A DNA stretch of 64,000 nt, taken from NCBI RefSeq assembly GCF_025602895.1, contig NW_026516255.1, positions 124,001 through 188,000 of the forward strand, read 5' to 3'. This document shows, piece by piece, positions 32,175-44,300 of this stretch. The position numbers and the translations under genes are program-made. The notes under the pieces were generated by a model, which was not told the DNA's origin, ran no database searches, and was given only the letters and a program-made list of their open reading frames with translations. This DNA is from Polychytrium aggregatum (Eukaryota; Chytridiomycota; Chytridiomycetes; Polychytriales). Every line of letters begins with the position of its first letter. Position 1 is the first letter of the stretch.

Positions 32175-34099
32175 TCAACAGGCGGAAAGAGGGGGGGGAG
32201 GAGGAGGTGAGCGTACCAGTCCACCGTATTGGAGATTCAGCTCCATCGTAATGCTGCCGACCAACTTCAGGATCGTTCGGATCTGGTGCGTGTCCGTCGC
32301 CTGGGTAAAGTAAAAGTAGAGCTTTCGTTCCGGGTTCTTGCTGGCGTTCTTGAATCGCTCGGTAAAGTACTGTCCAATAGGCTTGGGTCGGTTTGGTCCT
32401 GCGTGGGCAGAATGTTGGCGGATGACACCCGACAGAGCGATGGCGTTGTTGGTGGCGCGGCGTTGGGCAGATCCACATCGTGCCGTTCGGTAGTGACAGG
32501 TCGAAATCGAAAGAGATGAGCATGGAGTGGAGAGGTCCCCGGCAACGAACCCTTATCCACATCGGCAATGCAGTGCGCCGCGGAGATAGCTCCTCGGCGA
32601 CGCTCTCGAGCCTCTACCGCCCACCTGTGTAATCAGGAAAGTACTTCTTGAACGACTTGTTTGGGTCAGCGAGCTTGGCGTTGAACAGGTCGATCTTGTT
32701 CATAAAGAGTAGTATGGCTGTGCTCTCGAGCGACGGGTGGTTGGCCACTTGCTCAAAGACCGTCAGAGCCTCGACCACTGAGGAGCACCGACGGGGGTCA
32801 GCACCATGCCGTGGCCACACCACCACCAGGTATCGACACAAGTGGATCGAAGGGGTATCCGTACAGCAGTGGTTCATTTCCATATCCCCGATTTGCAGCC
32901 GCTTGCTTGCACCCGTTCGTCTTTCTGCTCCCTCCACGCAAGTCTCTTCAATCGGCGTGCACTCACTTCGATTTGTCTGCCCATCTTCGATGATGTTCTG
33001 ATCGTACGATCCCACAGCAGCCACGAAGAGGATCGCTCGGACGTCGTCAAAGTAGTGGAACCATTTGCGCCGCTCGCTCCGCTGTCCGCCGACGTCGATG
33101 ATCTGGTATGGCACTTTGTTGATCATGAAGGTATGCTGGGTGATGGTGGTGGTCATGATGCGGGCCTGCAGGACGTCTTGCTCCGACGGATTGTAGTCGA
33201 TGTGGCATATGCTGGCTATGTTCTTCAGGAAGCTGGTGGCGGCATTGATACGGCGTTGTAGTGCATCAACAAAGGGTCGTTAGAGCCAGCGGCCCGTTCA
33301 TCCTCCTCCTGCCTCATCCACAGCCTCGATGGCCATCGCCATCGCTCTGTCGATGCACCACGTACTGTTCGCAGCAGTCCGGCAGGTAGAACTCTGTCGA
33401 CTGGCCAAAGCAGGCCTGTATCCCGGGATTCTTCCAGAAGCCAACAAGAAACTGGATGATGTTGGCCGGGATCTGCCGCCGCGGGATCTCGCCGTTCGAT
33501 ACCGATGTGAGTCCGAGGGTCGTTGGGAGATCATTGATGATGCTGGCCCATTCCTGAGAGTCCACGAGTCGGGTCAGCGGCAGCAGATACTCCGGCTTCC
33601 CGATTCAACGGATAGCCGCCGAGGCACTGCCGCTGTGCACCGTCGCCGAGCATCGTTGTTGCCGCAGACATACCTGCGTCGAGTCCGTAACGTGAATGTT
33701 ACGGGCCTGGGCTTGTGTCCACAGGGTAGTGACGCAAGTGACGACATTCTTCACCACCGCTATCTTGTAGAACTTGAGCTCGTCGGCCGTAAACCCCTCT
33801 CCGTACACGAGTCTGAACTGCTTCAGAATGGTCGACTTGCCCGATTCGCCCGATCCTACCGTGGGCATCGGTGCGCCGCAGCGGCCCAGTGAGTACATCC
33901 CAGTTTGCTATCGATGCGGCTCCGCCTCCGCTCATATGCTTCCTCCCGCGCCTTTGATCACTAGGTTACCAAGAAGCAGGAGCTTGATTGCGTTGGCCTT
34001 GGCTTTGGCGTCCTGTTTGATTTGCACATCGATCGACTTGCTCCGGTAAATGGACTCCTTGTCGGCGGGACAGCCGTCGATAGAGAAGCAAGACCGCAT
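32175..34099 (-). CDS. heterotrimeric G-protein alpha subunit (copy A)
   Basis: GTP-binding alpha subunit that couples membrane receptors to effectors. Exons: 34099-33970, 33855-33674, 33595-33366, 33232-32967, 32777-32625, 32398-32175. Motifs: P-loop G-SGESGKST split after its first Gly codon base by intron 1; ARIMTTTI with the switch I Arg; DVGGQRSERRKW with the catalytic Gln; FMNKID; FTQATDT. Length about 394 aa with the tail. The N-terminus is MRSCFSIDG: no Gly2 for myristoylation, but a nearby Cys. The frame passes the position where copies B and C stop (here GTA, 32216-32214) and adds RSPPPPPLSAC before TGA at 32175. Alternatively GTACGC there is a splice donor to an unseen last exon. 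Same orientation as copies B and C. Confidence 0.9.
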
Positions 34100-35053
34100 T
34101 GGGCTTTGGCAGGCTTGGAGCGAGCGAATATGCGAGTGGATGGGAAGGGGGGGGGCGATACGAATGATGCGGCCGACACGGTTGACGGGGCCGATGCAGC
34201 CGATGCGGTCGATGCAGTCGATGAAGTTGATGCAGTCGATGAAGTGCCGAACGCTGTTTCTGGCTCGTAAGCCGACGATGCTTTTCTCGCAGACAGTGGT
34301 GCGCACACCTCTGTCGATGGGCACCTGAGAGTTCTGCGGGGTGAGCGAACGGAGGATAGAACGCAGTGCAATGCGATGCGACACGGATAGCGACTCTAAG
34401 CCGATTCCGGGCCGAGCAAAGGCCGACGAGCGTAGTAGCCCTGTTCGGACTACTACAGAGGGTTCGATTGCGGGGACGACAGCGACTCACTGGCAGGTAA
34501 GCTGACGCCGGTGCTCGGTTATCGTCTCGCCAACTCTGAGAGCGAAAAGTACAAGGGTGCAAGCAAAGGCAACGAGATCGTTGGCTGCGTTGCTTGTTCC
34601 GCTCAGACCAGCGGAGATGCCATCGAGCTGAAGCTGGACGAGAGTTGGGCTGATTGGGTCGGATGCAGCGGCTGAATGTTCCAAGGGACTGTGTCCACAA
34701 TCGGGTGGGCGGGGGATGCAGTTTGAGTACAGCGGCTTTCCGGGCGCCAACACAGGATCGATGGAAAGGAGGGGACTTGCCATTCGTATGATTATTCAGG
34801 CACATCTACTCGAATCCGCCTCTATGCCCTCCTTTGTTGTGTCTGGGTGGGATGCCTGAATCGCCGTAATGTTTACTTGAACCCCTCCTCACCTTCCGAT
34901 GATGACTGCCCCGCAATCGGACCATCCGGCAGGCAGGAAGAAAGGAAGGAGCCGATATAGTCAGAGGGAAGTTGCTATGATATATTGATCTATATGTACA
35001 TTTCCAACAACAGGCAGCCCAGACAGGCCTGTGTGCCGTTCTCCCGGTCACGT
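34100..35053. other. intergenic between G-alpha A and B
   Basis: Contains imperfect GATGCAGTCGATGAAGTT-type repeats (34187-34252). A strong hairpin lies at 34427-34451 (GTAGTAG/CTACTAC, 7-bp stem, 11-nt loop). No gene is supported. Confidence 0.5.
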
Positions 35054-37254
35054 TCAGAGACCACTCTTCTGCAGATTGAGCTTGGTTATGATCGTTCTCA
35101 CGGTAACAAAGACTGTCGCCACTTGGCTCGTGTCCGTCGCCTGTGTGCTGTAGATATAGAGTTTTTTGTCCGGGTACCGGTTGACCTCGGCAAACTTGGT
35201 TCCGAAATACGACAGCGCGCTGGTTATTTCGTCGGGTCCTGCGAGGTTGGGTTTTGTTAGTATCCTGCTTGTGTCGCACCGCCGAGCATGTGGTTGGTTC
35301 GGTTGCCGTGTGCGCATGATACTTTTGACCAGGGTCATTCGACATGACTTGCGATTCGGGTGGCTGCGTGCTCGGGTGATCAGGAGTTTGTCCTCGATCC
35401 CATCAAGAATCGGTCCGCGCCGTGATCCGGTTCGAGCTCATCTTCTTTGGTTCTCTCTCGGCCAGCGCGCCTAAGGTGCCTACCTGTATAGTCGGAAAAG
35501 TAGTTTCCCAGCGGCTTGGATTCCAGCTTTTCTTTCAGTAGATCGATTTTGTTCATGAAGATGATCATCGCGGTTGTGCTCAAGAGCGGATTATTGCATA
35601 TGGCATCGAACAGCGTCAGGGCCTCAACCACTGCGACCGAGAGGCAGAAAGAGTGCGTAAGTACCATCCCTTCCGATCCAACGTTTCCCGACTCAAGCTA
35701 CACTGCTCTGTTTCTGGGCGTGGATTTGCAGGCGCCGGATACTCACTGCGATTGGTTTCGTTGTCCTCCGAGCACAGCTGGTCATAGGAACCCACCGCGG
35801 CCAGGAATATCACGGCTATGCAGTCGTCAAAGAAGCTGAACCACTTTTTCCGCTGGCTGCGCTGCCCGCCGACATCGTAGATCCGGTACTCGAGGCCCAT
35901 AATGTCAAACCGGTTTTCGGTGATTGTAGTCGTCATGATGCGAGCGCGCAGCGCATCGTCGTTTGTTGGGATGTAGCCCGGGGTTGCGATTCGGTCAATG
36001 TTGCTCATGAAACTGCAACAGCAACAACTTGGTTAGCACCATCCGGGCCAGAGTTGCCCAACCAAGTGAGCTTGTGCTCCTCCAGCGCAAAGACAGACTC
36101 GATACCAGATGGATATTCGTGAGTCGGAATCCAGAGACAGCCTTCCCCTCTCCCACCCCATCCGCCGCCTCTCTTTCGACTACCATACGCTGCGCTGAGA
36201 TCGTGCCCGCCGGTGCAAGAATGGCGTAGCCGGAATGCTATCGCCGGAACGTTCTTAACTATATAATCGAGTCGAGCATTTGGAACTCGTTCGCTCGCTC
36301 CATGCATTTTTGTGTGCCGGGGTCGGCCCACAGCGATTTCATCGACTCGACAAGGTCCTTGGAAAACTCCTCTTTCCCCGCCTCTGTCTTGAACCAGTAT
36401 GGGGCCTCTTGGATTGTTCGTATGCATGCCTGCGGCAGTTCCGCGAAATGGTTCCTCGCACTGTTAGCGACGTCCCAATACACGGGTGGCTCAAAGCGGT
36501 TCATAGTCCCTTGGCACCAGGGACATCAGACCCATTATCGCAAAGTCCCCGTTGATAGGAGCCGGGCAACTTTGAATGGATCCGCGCAGATGGCAAACCT
36601 ACAGTGCCCCTTCAATCCGAGTTTGACCCACCTCTGCATTCGCCATCTCCATCGAAATCTCCATTCGCTCCATCTCCGTGATCAGAATCTTCATGGCCCC
36701 GACAATGTTGCCAAAGATGGCGTCGCGATATCGCTCAATCTCGATATTTGTGAATCCTCCGCCATGAATCAGCTTGAATTGCTTCAGGATGGTGGATTTT
36801 CCAGACTCGCCCGCTCCTGTGGCACCGAGAGGCATGAGCGAGAAGCTGAGTATCGGATTCCTTAATGAGGCTCTTGGATCGCCAATGAGCCTTCGTGCCA
36901 GAGGCCATATCGCCAGCACAGATGCTTGCTGTGATATGGCGTCGATATCCGAGGCAGAAGAACGGCACATTTTCCTCGGCCCACAGCGCAGATCTCTGCC
37001 GGTTTCCTTCGACCGACCGCCCAGATGCGCATTACCAACTCGATTGCTGCCCCGGATGCCGGTTTTAGGGTGTCTACGCAAAGAGTCCGAGATTCTCGTG
37101 CTTAATGCACATCACGCATCATACCTAATAGTAGCAGTTTGACGCCAGCGTGTTTTCTTGACTCTGTTGCATGTCGTTTGATATCCTCGTCGATTTTGAT
37201 GCTCTTGCGCCTCTGATCAATGTCCTCAGGCGACTCCTTTGGACAGCACGACAT
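35054..37254 (-). CDS. heterotrimeric G-protein alpha subunit (copy B)
   Basis: Second tandem G-alpha gene. Exons: 37254-37125, 36816-36632, 36489-36260, 36012-35747, 35630-35484, 35238-35054; 1143 nt, 380 aa. Motifs: G-AGESGKST across intron 1, ARIMTTTITE, DVGGQRSQRKKW, FMNKIDLL, STQATDT; it ends LNLQKSGL. N-terminus MSCCPKESPEDIDQRRKSI lacks Gly2 but has Cys3 and Cys4, candidate palmitoylation sites. The exon 3 acceptor (ctttgag at 36490) was chosen because it is the one that keeps phase 0 after exon 2; exon 3 is then 230 nt, the same as in copy A. The terminal Cys used by pertussis toxin in animal Gi is Ser here, so the protein is predicted insensitive. Confidence 0.92.
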
Positions 37255-38337
37255 GATGTGGTCTCAGGCAGGCGATGCTTTCTTCGTCCTGTTTGTTGTG
37301 CTGAAGCCGGACTGTCTTGCCGGAACGAGCTCTCCGCCAGTTGCTGCTCGAATATCGGGACCCTGGGTGGATCGCGAGGGCAGGGTTGTTGCAGTTAAGG
37401 TGGACCATCTAGAGGCTCAGAGGCGACGGGATAGCCAGGGCGTGGGATGCCGATATTCTGCAGCCCACTCTCAGGCAGCTTCCGGGCCGAGAGTGCGCTC
37501 CACTCAACTCACCTCGTCGCTGAGCACAGACCCAAGTCGAATGAACGAAGACGCACTTGGTCCGTGCGATAGGGAACAAATGGCCGCCGTGAGCCGAACA
37601 GGTTATCGTTCGATTGCATTCGCCGGCAGCCGCAGCGTGATGATTCAATCGCCTGGCAGCAGCGCACATATCTCCAGATGCTGTCGGAGCGGCTCTGGTG
37701 CTTTGGTCATCCGAAGCTCCTCGCCTGTCGAATCAAGCCGCGGGCACTCACCCTACACTACAACGGCCCGAGCACCGGCCAGTGATGACCATATCTGACC
37801 AACAAGAATCAGCCAAGACCAGCATGCAAAACATGCCCAAAATGGGTTGAAATGGAACTGGTCCTCCATATCGACAAGCGTCTGTCCATTGATCCCCCGA
37901 TCTCTGCGTTGTTGCAAAGCATTTTGTGCATTGCTGTGAAAGATACTCTGTTTCAGTGCACCATTCGCAGACTTTCCGTATGTGTGCGGACTCCTTGGTG
38001 CAATCGGGGTGTCGATCTACACTGTACACACAACCCATTTGTCGGCGTAGTATGTGATGGCTTGCGTCAAGCGGAGCCATAAGAAATAGAACAGATCACT
38101 CTGGCAGCCTCCGAGTGAAGACCGCCGGTTGATCGAAAAACTGGGCGCCCCCTTCTTTATTGCTTTGACTGCAATCCGCAACTTGGTCGCGGTGTGTCCG
38201 CCAAGCAAAGCAGCCCAGGCAGGAAAGAGGCGAGCAGATGAGCCAGAAGGAGGAGTGGTCATGGCTGGTTTGCGACGATTGCATAGATGCCTCTGCCCGA
38301 TTGTTCCCGACTACACTGGTACTGCACGATTTCTGAA
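37255..38337. other. intergenic between G-alpha B and C
   Basis: No gene is supported. Holds one copy of an 85-bp dispersed repeat at 38041-38126. Confidence 0.55.
38041..38126. repeat. dispersed 85-bp repeat, copy 1
   Basis: From GGCGTAGTATGTGATG through AGTGAAGACC, nearly identical to 49247-49326, about 11 kb away. It differs at a few bases plus a one-base indel in the GATG(A)GCTTGCG part. Confidence 0.9.
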
Positions 38338-40429
38338 TCAGAGGCCGTTCTGCGCCAGGTTGAGATTTGCGACGATTTTGGTGACGGTCTTGATGACGGT
38401 GGTGACCTGCTTGGTATCGGTTGCCAGTGTCGAGTAAACGTAGACCTTGCGAGTCGGTGAGGTGTTGCAGGCCTTCAACTTCCCGCCAAAGTACACAAGG
38501 ACTTCCTCCCAGTTATCTATGCCTGAATGCCAACGTACATCCGCCAGCCGTGTCAGGGGTTAGCGCTCTGCATTGCCCGTACAGAGCCAACGTGCGGTAC
38601 GCAGTTGCGCCCGTCTGCATCGTCTACCTTGGTAGTCCGGGAAGTAGTTTTTCAGAGGAAGGCGCTTTATCTTTTCTTGCAGCAAGTCGATTTTGTTCAG
38701 GAAAATAATGAAGGACGTATTGGAAAGCAATGCTTGGTCGCACAGGTTCTGGAAGAGCTGAATGGCTTCCACCACTGCAATGTCGGTGTGCTCCGTCAAT
38801 AACGATACGCATCGTGCGACCGTCCGGCTGTTTTGCCCGTACCGGCCTATCTATCGGCATCCATTCATGGTTGGGCGAAACTTACTTCGGTTGGTTTCTC
38901 GGTCCTCGGAGATGACTTGGTCGTAGGAACCCACGGCCGCCATGTATATGATGGCACGGGCATCGTCAAAATAGGGAATCCATTTTTTTCGCTGGTTCCT
39001 CTGTCCGCCGACATCATATATCCGATACTGAATGCCCCCGATGTTGAATTTGTTTTCCGTGACGGTGGTGGTCATGATTCGGGCACGCAGGATATCGTCG
39101 GGAGTCGGCTTGAACGCGGTGTCACAGACTCGATCGATACTCTCCATAAAGCTGAATTTGAGACAAAAATGAAGGCGCAGGAGGTTGAGCGAGTCGGCGG
39201 AATCACGCAACCACACTGCAGATTGGGAACACGAGCGGCATCGCTGGGGGACCGAGGTGTATCGCACTGTGTCGTTGTCGAGATGTTTGCGATACCGCGC
39301 ACCAGGCGAGCCTCGTTCGAGGTGATCATCAGCTGAGTTTGGCGGCTGCCAAGTTCCCCCCCCCCATACTGCACCAGCACCGAGCATCCCTTGCAGATTC
39401 AGATGAGCACGTACTACTGGCACGAGTCGATGATTTGATATTCGTTGCGTCGTGCATAGCATGCCTGGACGCCAGAGTCGCTCCAGAGATACTTGAGTGC
39501 TGTCGATATTTCTTGAGAGATCATTTCCTGACCGGCTGAGGTCGAGTATACGTATGGCGCCTCCTTTATGACGCTGACATGGGACTTTGCACCCCGTTTG
39601 GTTTGGAACAACAAGAAACGGATGTTAACCAAGGCAAGCGGGGGCATCAGAAACGGTCGCGTCTATCATGTACAGCGGCCATAGTTATCCCGACGCTGTG
39701 TCGAATGAGCAACTGGGTCGCAGTGATGCGTTAAACTGAGAAATACCTTGGCATCAGCATAGCCGAATGGGATTTCTAGCCGCTCCATTTCGGTAATCAG
39801 GATCTTCATCGATCCGACTGTGTTTCCCAGGATGGCGGCTTTGAAGAGAGCAACATCACTATCGGAAAATCCCTCGCCGTGGATGATCTTGAACTGCTTG
39901 AGAATGGTGGATTTGCCGGACTCGCCCGCTCCTGTTTGGCGGGGACATCCCAGTGGAGTAACAAACAAGCCAAACAGCGTCAGTCGGTTGCTTCGGCAAG
40001 CACGCCGCCAATGCCGGTCGAGAGTGAGCTAAAGGCTTTGATCGCCCAGGGCACATCATCGAATGGTACGCAGCCGTGCTGAAAAGCGTGAAGCAGGCAG
40101 CCGGCATCTGATGCAGATAATTCTGTGCTGGATGTCTTGTGGGTTTACAAGGAAACAGACGAAAGCGCACCACGCCAAGCGCTCGCGCAAGGATGGTCAA
40201 GCGCAAGGATGGCCAGGCGCAAGCAGGAAAAGCCGAGACCCCGACGGTCACCGACAGGAATATGCAAATACGCCGTACCAAGGAGGAGCAGCTTGACCAT
40301 AGGCAGCTTCATCTGCTCCTCGGCTTCTTTCCGCAGATCGGCATCGATTTGGTTGCTGGCCCTCCGTGCGACTCGGTTCGCTTCACGGATCTCAGGATCG
40401 ACATTTGGAGCGAAGCAGTTCAGCGCCAT
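38338..40429 (-). CDS. heterotrimeric G-protein alpha subunit (copy C)
   Basis: Third tandem G-alpha gene. Exons: 40429-40279, 39931-39747, 39662-39415, 39151-38886, 38774-38628, 38522-38338; 1182 nt, 393 aa. Motifs: G-AGESGKST across intron 1, ARIMTTTVTE, DVGGQRNQRKKW, FLNKIDLL, STLATDT; it ends LNLAQNGL. N-terminus MALNCFAPNVDPEIREANR has no Gly2 but has Cys5. Exons 2, 4, 5 and 6 have the same lengths as in copy B (185, 266, 147, 185 nt); exons 1 and 3 are 21 and 18 nt longer, both multiples of three. G5 TLAT instead of the usual TCAT is a mild departure at the guanine-binding loop. Confidence 0.92.
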
Positions 40430-41386
40430 CGTGAAGACAAGGGGTATCGCTGCTCGAAGGAGGGTTTAAGGAGTCGATTGATGCTCTCAGAGGTGATGGA
40501 CGACTGTGGGAACTGCGGCACAATTCAGATGGCTGCCCGACGGTGCCGAGTGACGATGTGGTTGGTTATTTGACCGGAACGATGCCGTCCAAGAGTGCAG
40601 GCAGACGACGCAAACAGCCAAGGGCGTCCCAAGCAGCAGCCGCCTTCCCAGCGGTTCTCGTGGATGATGTCCACTTTTCAGCGACGCACTGGCCTGACAA
40701 TCTTGCCGGCTTTGCTCGAAACGACTCCAACAAAGCGTACACAAGAGAATGTTCCCACGAGCACCTGATTGGCCGGTTGAATGTTTGTTGCCGCCGATCA
40801 GCACTGTGCTACTGCCCCGCAAGTACAGTCTGTGGACAAGAGCGGGGTGGCTGTGATTTCAAGTTGCGCAGGACGACAACAGCCGCCCCAGCTGTTGTCA
40901 GTCGGTGGCTTGTTTGTCTGTTGAGCGGGCACGTACATGCGCATCAACAGCCCACTCGTTCCCGAATCGCAGATCAGGATGTTGTGGCTGAAGCTGCCTG
41001 TGGCAATCGCTCAAGAGTATACAGCGTACCCAAAGCGAAACGGGACACCCTCTTCGAATCAGGGCTGTCGCTTCCAGAGTCGCGAATACACATCTATCCC
41101 ATCATGGCCCAACGGTGTCTCCACTGAGATTGGCATTGTGATTTGCCTCTGGGAATGTGTCCTGGAAGCAAGGGAAGGGATACGCATCGAGCCCACCGAG
41201 ACAGGCTCGCCCGGTACTCGGAGCAGCCCCATCATTGCCTCAGGACATCGGCCGGGTGTATTCAAAGCCGTGCCCCTGCAACCACCAACTGAGACCAGAT
41301 ACAGTCGCATGGCCGCAGTGGTGCTGCGGGCAGCAGATCGTTGTGCTGAAGGCCGCGGTTGATGCAAAGGACTGAGGGACACTGCC
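40430..41386. other. intergenic between G-alpha C and GNL1
   Basis: Contains the deleted transposase copy at 41038-41290. The remainder (40430-41037) has no recognisable gene. Confidence 0.5.
41038..41290 (+). mobile_element. TnpB/Fanzor-like element, internal deletion derivative
   Basis: Collinear with the element at 9583. A GGGACACCC block is followed by ATTTGCCTCTGGGAATGTGT (compare ATTGCCTTTGGGAATGCAT at 9698-9716), then GGGATACGCATC and AGGCTCGCCCGGTACTCGGA (RLARYSEQ, matching RLAKYLEQ). Then comes a direct jump to ATCATTGCCTCAGGACATCG (IIASGHRPGVFKAV, matching IIATGDRPSVFKTV at 10021-10060). The segment encoding the RuvC-II Glu, zinc ribbon and RuvC-III Asp, about 230 bp in the 9.6-kb copy, is missing. 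Confidence 0.7.
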
Positions 41387-44300
41387 CTAGTTCGCTCCAG
41401 ACATGTCGTTGACATATACCTCATCGAGCACATCGTACCGGTGCGACTCACTCTCGGCATTCCCCAGAGACTCGGCCTCATCATCAAAGGGGCTCTCTGG
41501 TTGATCATCCACCGGGATCTCCCGGCCACCCACAGGTTCTTCCTCGTCTCGAGTTTGAAGAGAAAAGTAGCCAGCTGGCCTGTAGGCCCACGGAATCTTG
41601 CCCTCGCAAGCCATTCTCAGAATGAGGTTGGCTGCGCGATAAACATCCGGGCGAGCAGCACGAGCGGTCAGGAAGCCGCGCTGGATTGCGAATGCTGGAG
41701 TTGAGTCGACAGATGCTTCGATCAGCAGCAATACTGTGCATGCGCATCACAATGATCACGTACAGTGCCAAAGATCTGACGGAGCAGGTACTCCTGGCCA
41801 GGTGCACCTCAGCTGGCGGTTTCTACCAAACACAACAAACACAACAAACCCCCGAGCATGGCACCCATCGCGCGGCCGGCTTACCTTCGCATATTTTCCA
41901 TGCACTCCACTCTCGCGGACCACGATCCTCCTCTGAATCCACTTTGTTGTCATTGTCGTCGATGAAGGATACGCCCAGAATCGTCTCCAGGGGTATACGC
42001 TCAGCCAGATACTGAACGACTGAATATGGCTCTTGTACTTGGGCAATCTTGTACATGCCAGAGAGGATCTGTCAAGCCGTGCGCCGCGACAAGCGATGAT
42101 CGTGTGCGCCAGAAAACACCGCAGATCGTCAGCATCGCTGCGGTCGCCGAGAAGCGGTGCGCTGACGGATGGTGCACATGCATCGAGCGAGACATCTACT
42201 GCAGCCCTGATAGCAGGCACTGTGGGGGCTGCGAGGACAGGACTGATGCGAACCTGGAGCTGAGGCGGGATGAGTGATGGAAACACCAGCCCGGGACAGT
42301 CGCAAAGCCGGACGCGTGGAGCCAGATGAATCGTTTGGAAATGCTTGGTGTGGCCCGGGGTCTTGGATGTCGAAACTACCTTCTTGCCCATCAAACTGTT
42401 GATCAGTGACGACTTGCCTACGTTGCTATCACAGAAAGGACGCATCTCGATCAGCCCATGCTTTGGTTGCGTTGGGCTGTGGTTTGAGCAGTCGGCATAA
42501 TACTCACGGATGACCTAGATGGACGAGGCAGCGGTGTTACCACACACCCATGTAAACCTCGCCTTGGTGAACATATCCCATCTCAGAAAACAGAAGGACC
42601 GGGCGTCGGTACATACCTAGCATTCCGATGGTTACCACGTCGCTTCGAGCAGCCGGATCACTTTCCAACTCTCCTTGGAGCGGCTCATCATCATCGTCAT
42701 CGACTATCGCATTCGCTTGGTGTCAGAGGCTTTGGCCAATGAATCTTACGACAGTTTCCTCGCAGACTAGACACGGCACACAACCGCTCGCGGCGCGAGC
42801 CTGTGATTGCTTCCCAGTAATTCAGATGCAGCAAAACACACCTGAAGAATCTGCGCTGCTGGCATCGTCCTGCTCGACACCACTGTGTCCTTGGCGCTTG
42901 TAGCCGGCGGACACCTCATCATCGTCGCTGTCGCGACCGTGCGGCCCACGACGATATCCGTCGTACTCGAGCTTTTCGTTGCCAAGGCGCTGTCGCCTTC
43001 TAGAGCGACCCAGGAACCCATCCTGCTTCTCCCGCGTTGCGGCTTTGGATGCCTGATACGCTTCATACTTGCGAACCCGATAGAGCTGCTCCTCGATCAG
43101 CGAATCCCATTCCACAAGCGTGCCCTCCTTGGTCAAAGGAGTGGACTTGCAGGCGTTGAGGATATCGACAGTGCCATAGGCTCGAGCATAGCGCTTGAAC
43201 CGCACCCTCTTTCCTGGTGAAGCCGCGGATAGAGTGCGATCGGGTTGGCGACGTACACGACAGCCCCACTAACCGAGATTCCGTGATCGGACCCATGCGG
43301 CCAGCACCGATCCAGTTCGGCAGTGTGAAGCTGCGGCGTTGGTTGCTGTTCACTGCGCTCTCTGTGAAGGCTTACCTCGTTGAGCAAACGATTCTTTGGG
43401 ATACATGCTGAAACAGGCCGTCTTGAGTCCCGGAAAGCGTCCCTCGAAATACTTTTGCCATTCGAGGAGAGTTCGGCGGGGAACCAGGTCCACTTTGTTG
43501 AAGACCAGAACAACATCTTTGCCCAGATCCTTGCATATGTATTCGTGTAGCGCTGGCGGGAAATGCAGAACGGGATTGCGCGAGTCGACGACGACCAGGA
43601 TGATGTCTCTGGACCACGATCGGTTAGGAAGGATATTCGCTCAGTACGCTCGGGTGCCGTTGCCGTAACACTACGACAAGGCATTATCTCTGCTTTCGAT
43701 CAATGCGTGGATCCTTACGAAATCTCGCAAACCCTCCAGAGTTGCCGCCAGACCTGCAGAATCCAAGCTGTCTCGGGTGAGCACCGCAAACATCGTATAG
43801 CCCCAAGGTCGTCCTTGGCCACAATTCTCAGGCACAGCACTGATGGGAATGAAACCAGCACATCGAAGCTTGCACAGACATGGGATGACAGTAACCTCGA
43901 GATTCTGCTCAAAGTAGCTCAGATGATCCCCCTGGAACTCGGTGTGGACGCTTTCGATCCACGACTGAAAGTACGACTGCTCGCGCTCCTCGAGGACTTC
44001 TTTGCTGTCGTCGTAGCTCCAGGCCGGCCGCTTCGGAAGGGGTATTATCGCACTCTCGGGATAGAAGCTATCGTAGTCGACTTCCAAGCCAGTCTATACA
44101 GAAATAGAGGAGTCCATCAGTTTGCGATGGTGATTTGACGAAACACGGCCTGCCATAGAATCCTCCTCCCCCCGAGCCAACGAGCTGTGGCTGACCTCGT
44201 CCAGGCGATGGAATGGCTGCTGTGCCTGCTGCTTCAGGGCTTCCATGGCCTCATGCGGCATCCGCACGAACTTGGATTCGAGCCCTCTGGTGCCCGGTCG

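Noticed and set aside
34427-34475. tRNA-like hairpin followed by GGTTCGATT
   Set aside because: The stem is 7 bp with an 11-nt loop, but the T-arm stem does not pair and no acceptor stem or D-arm could be drawn.
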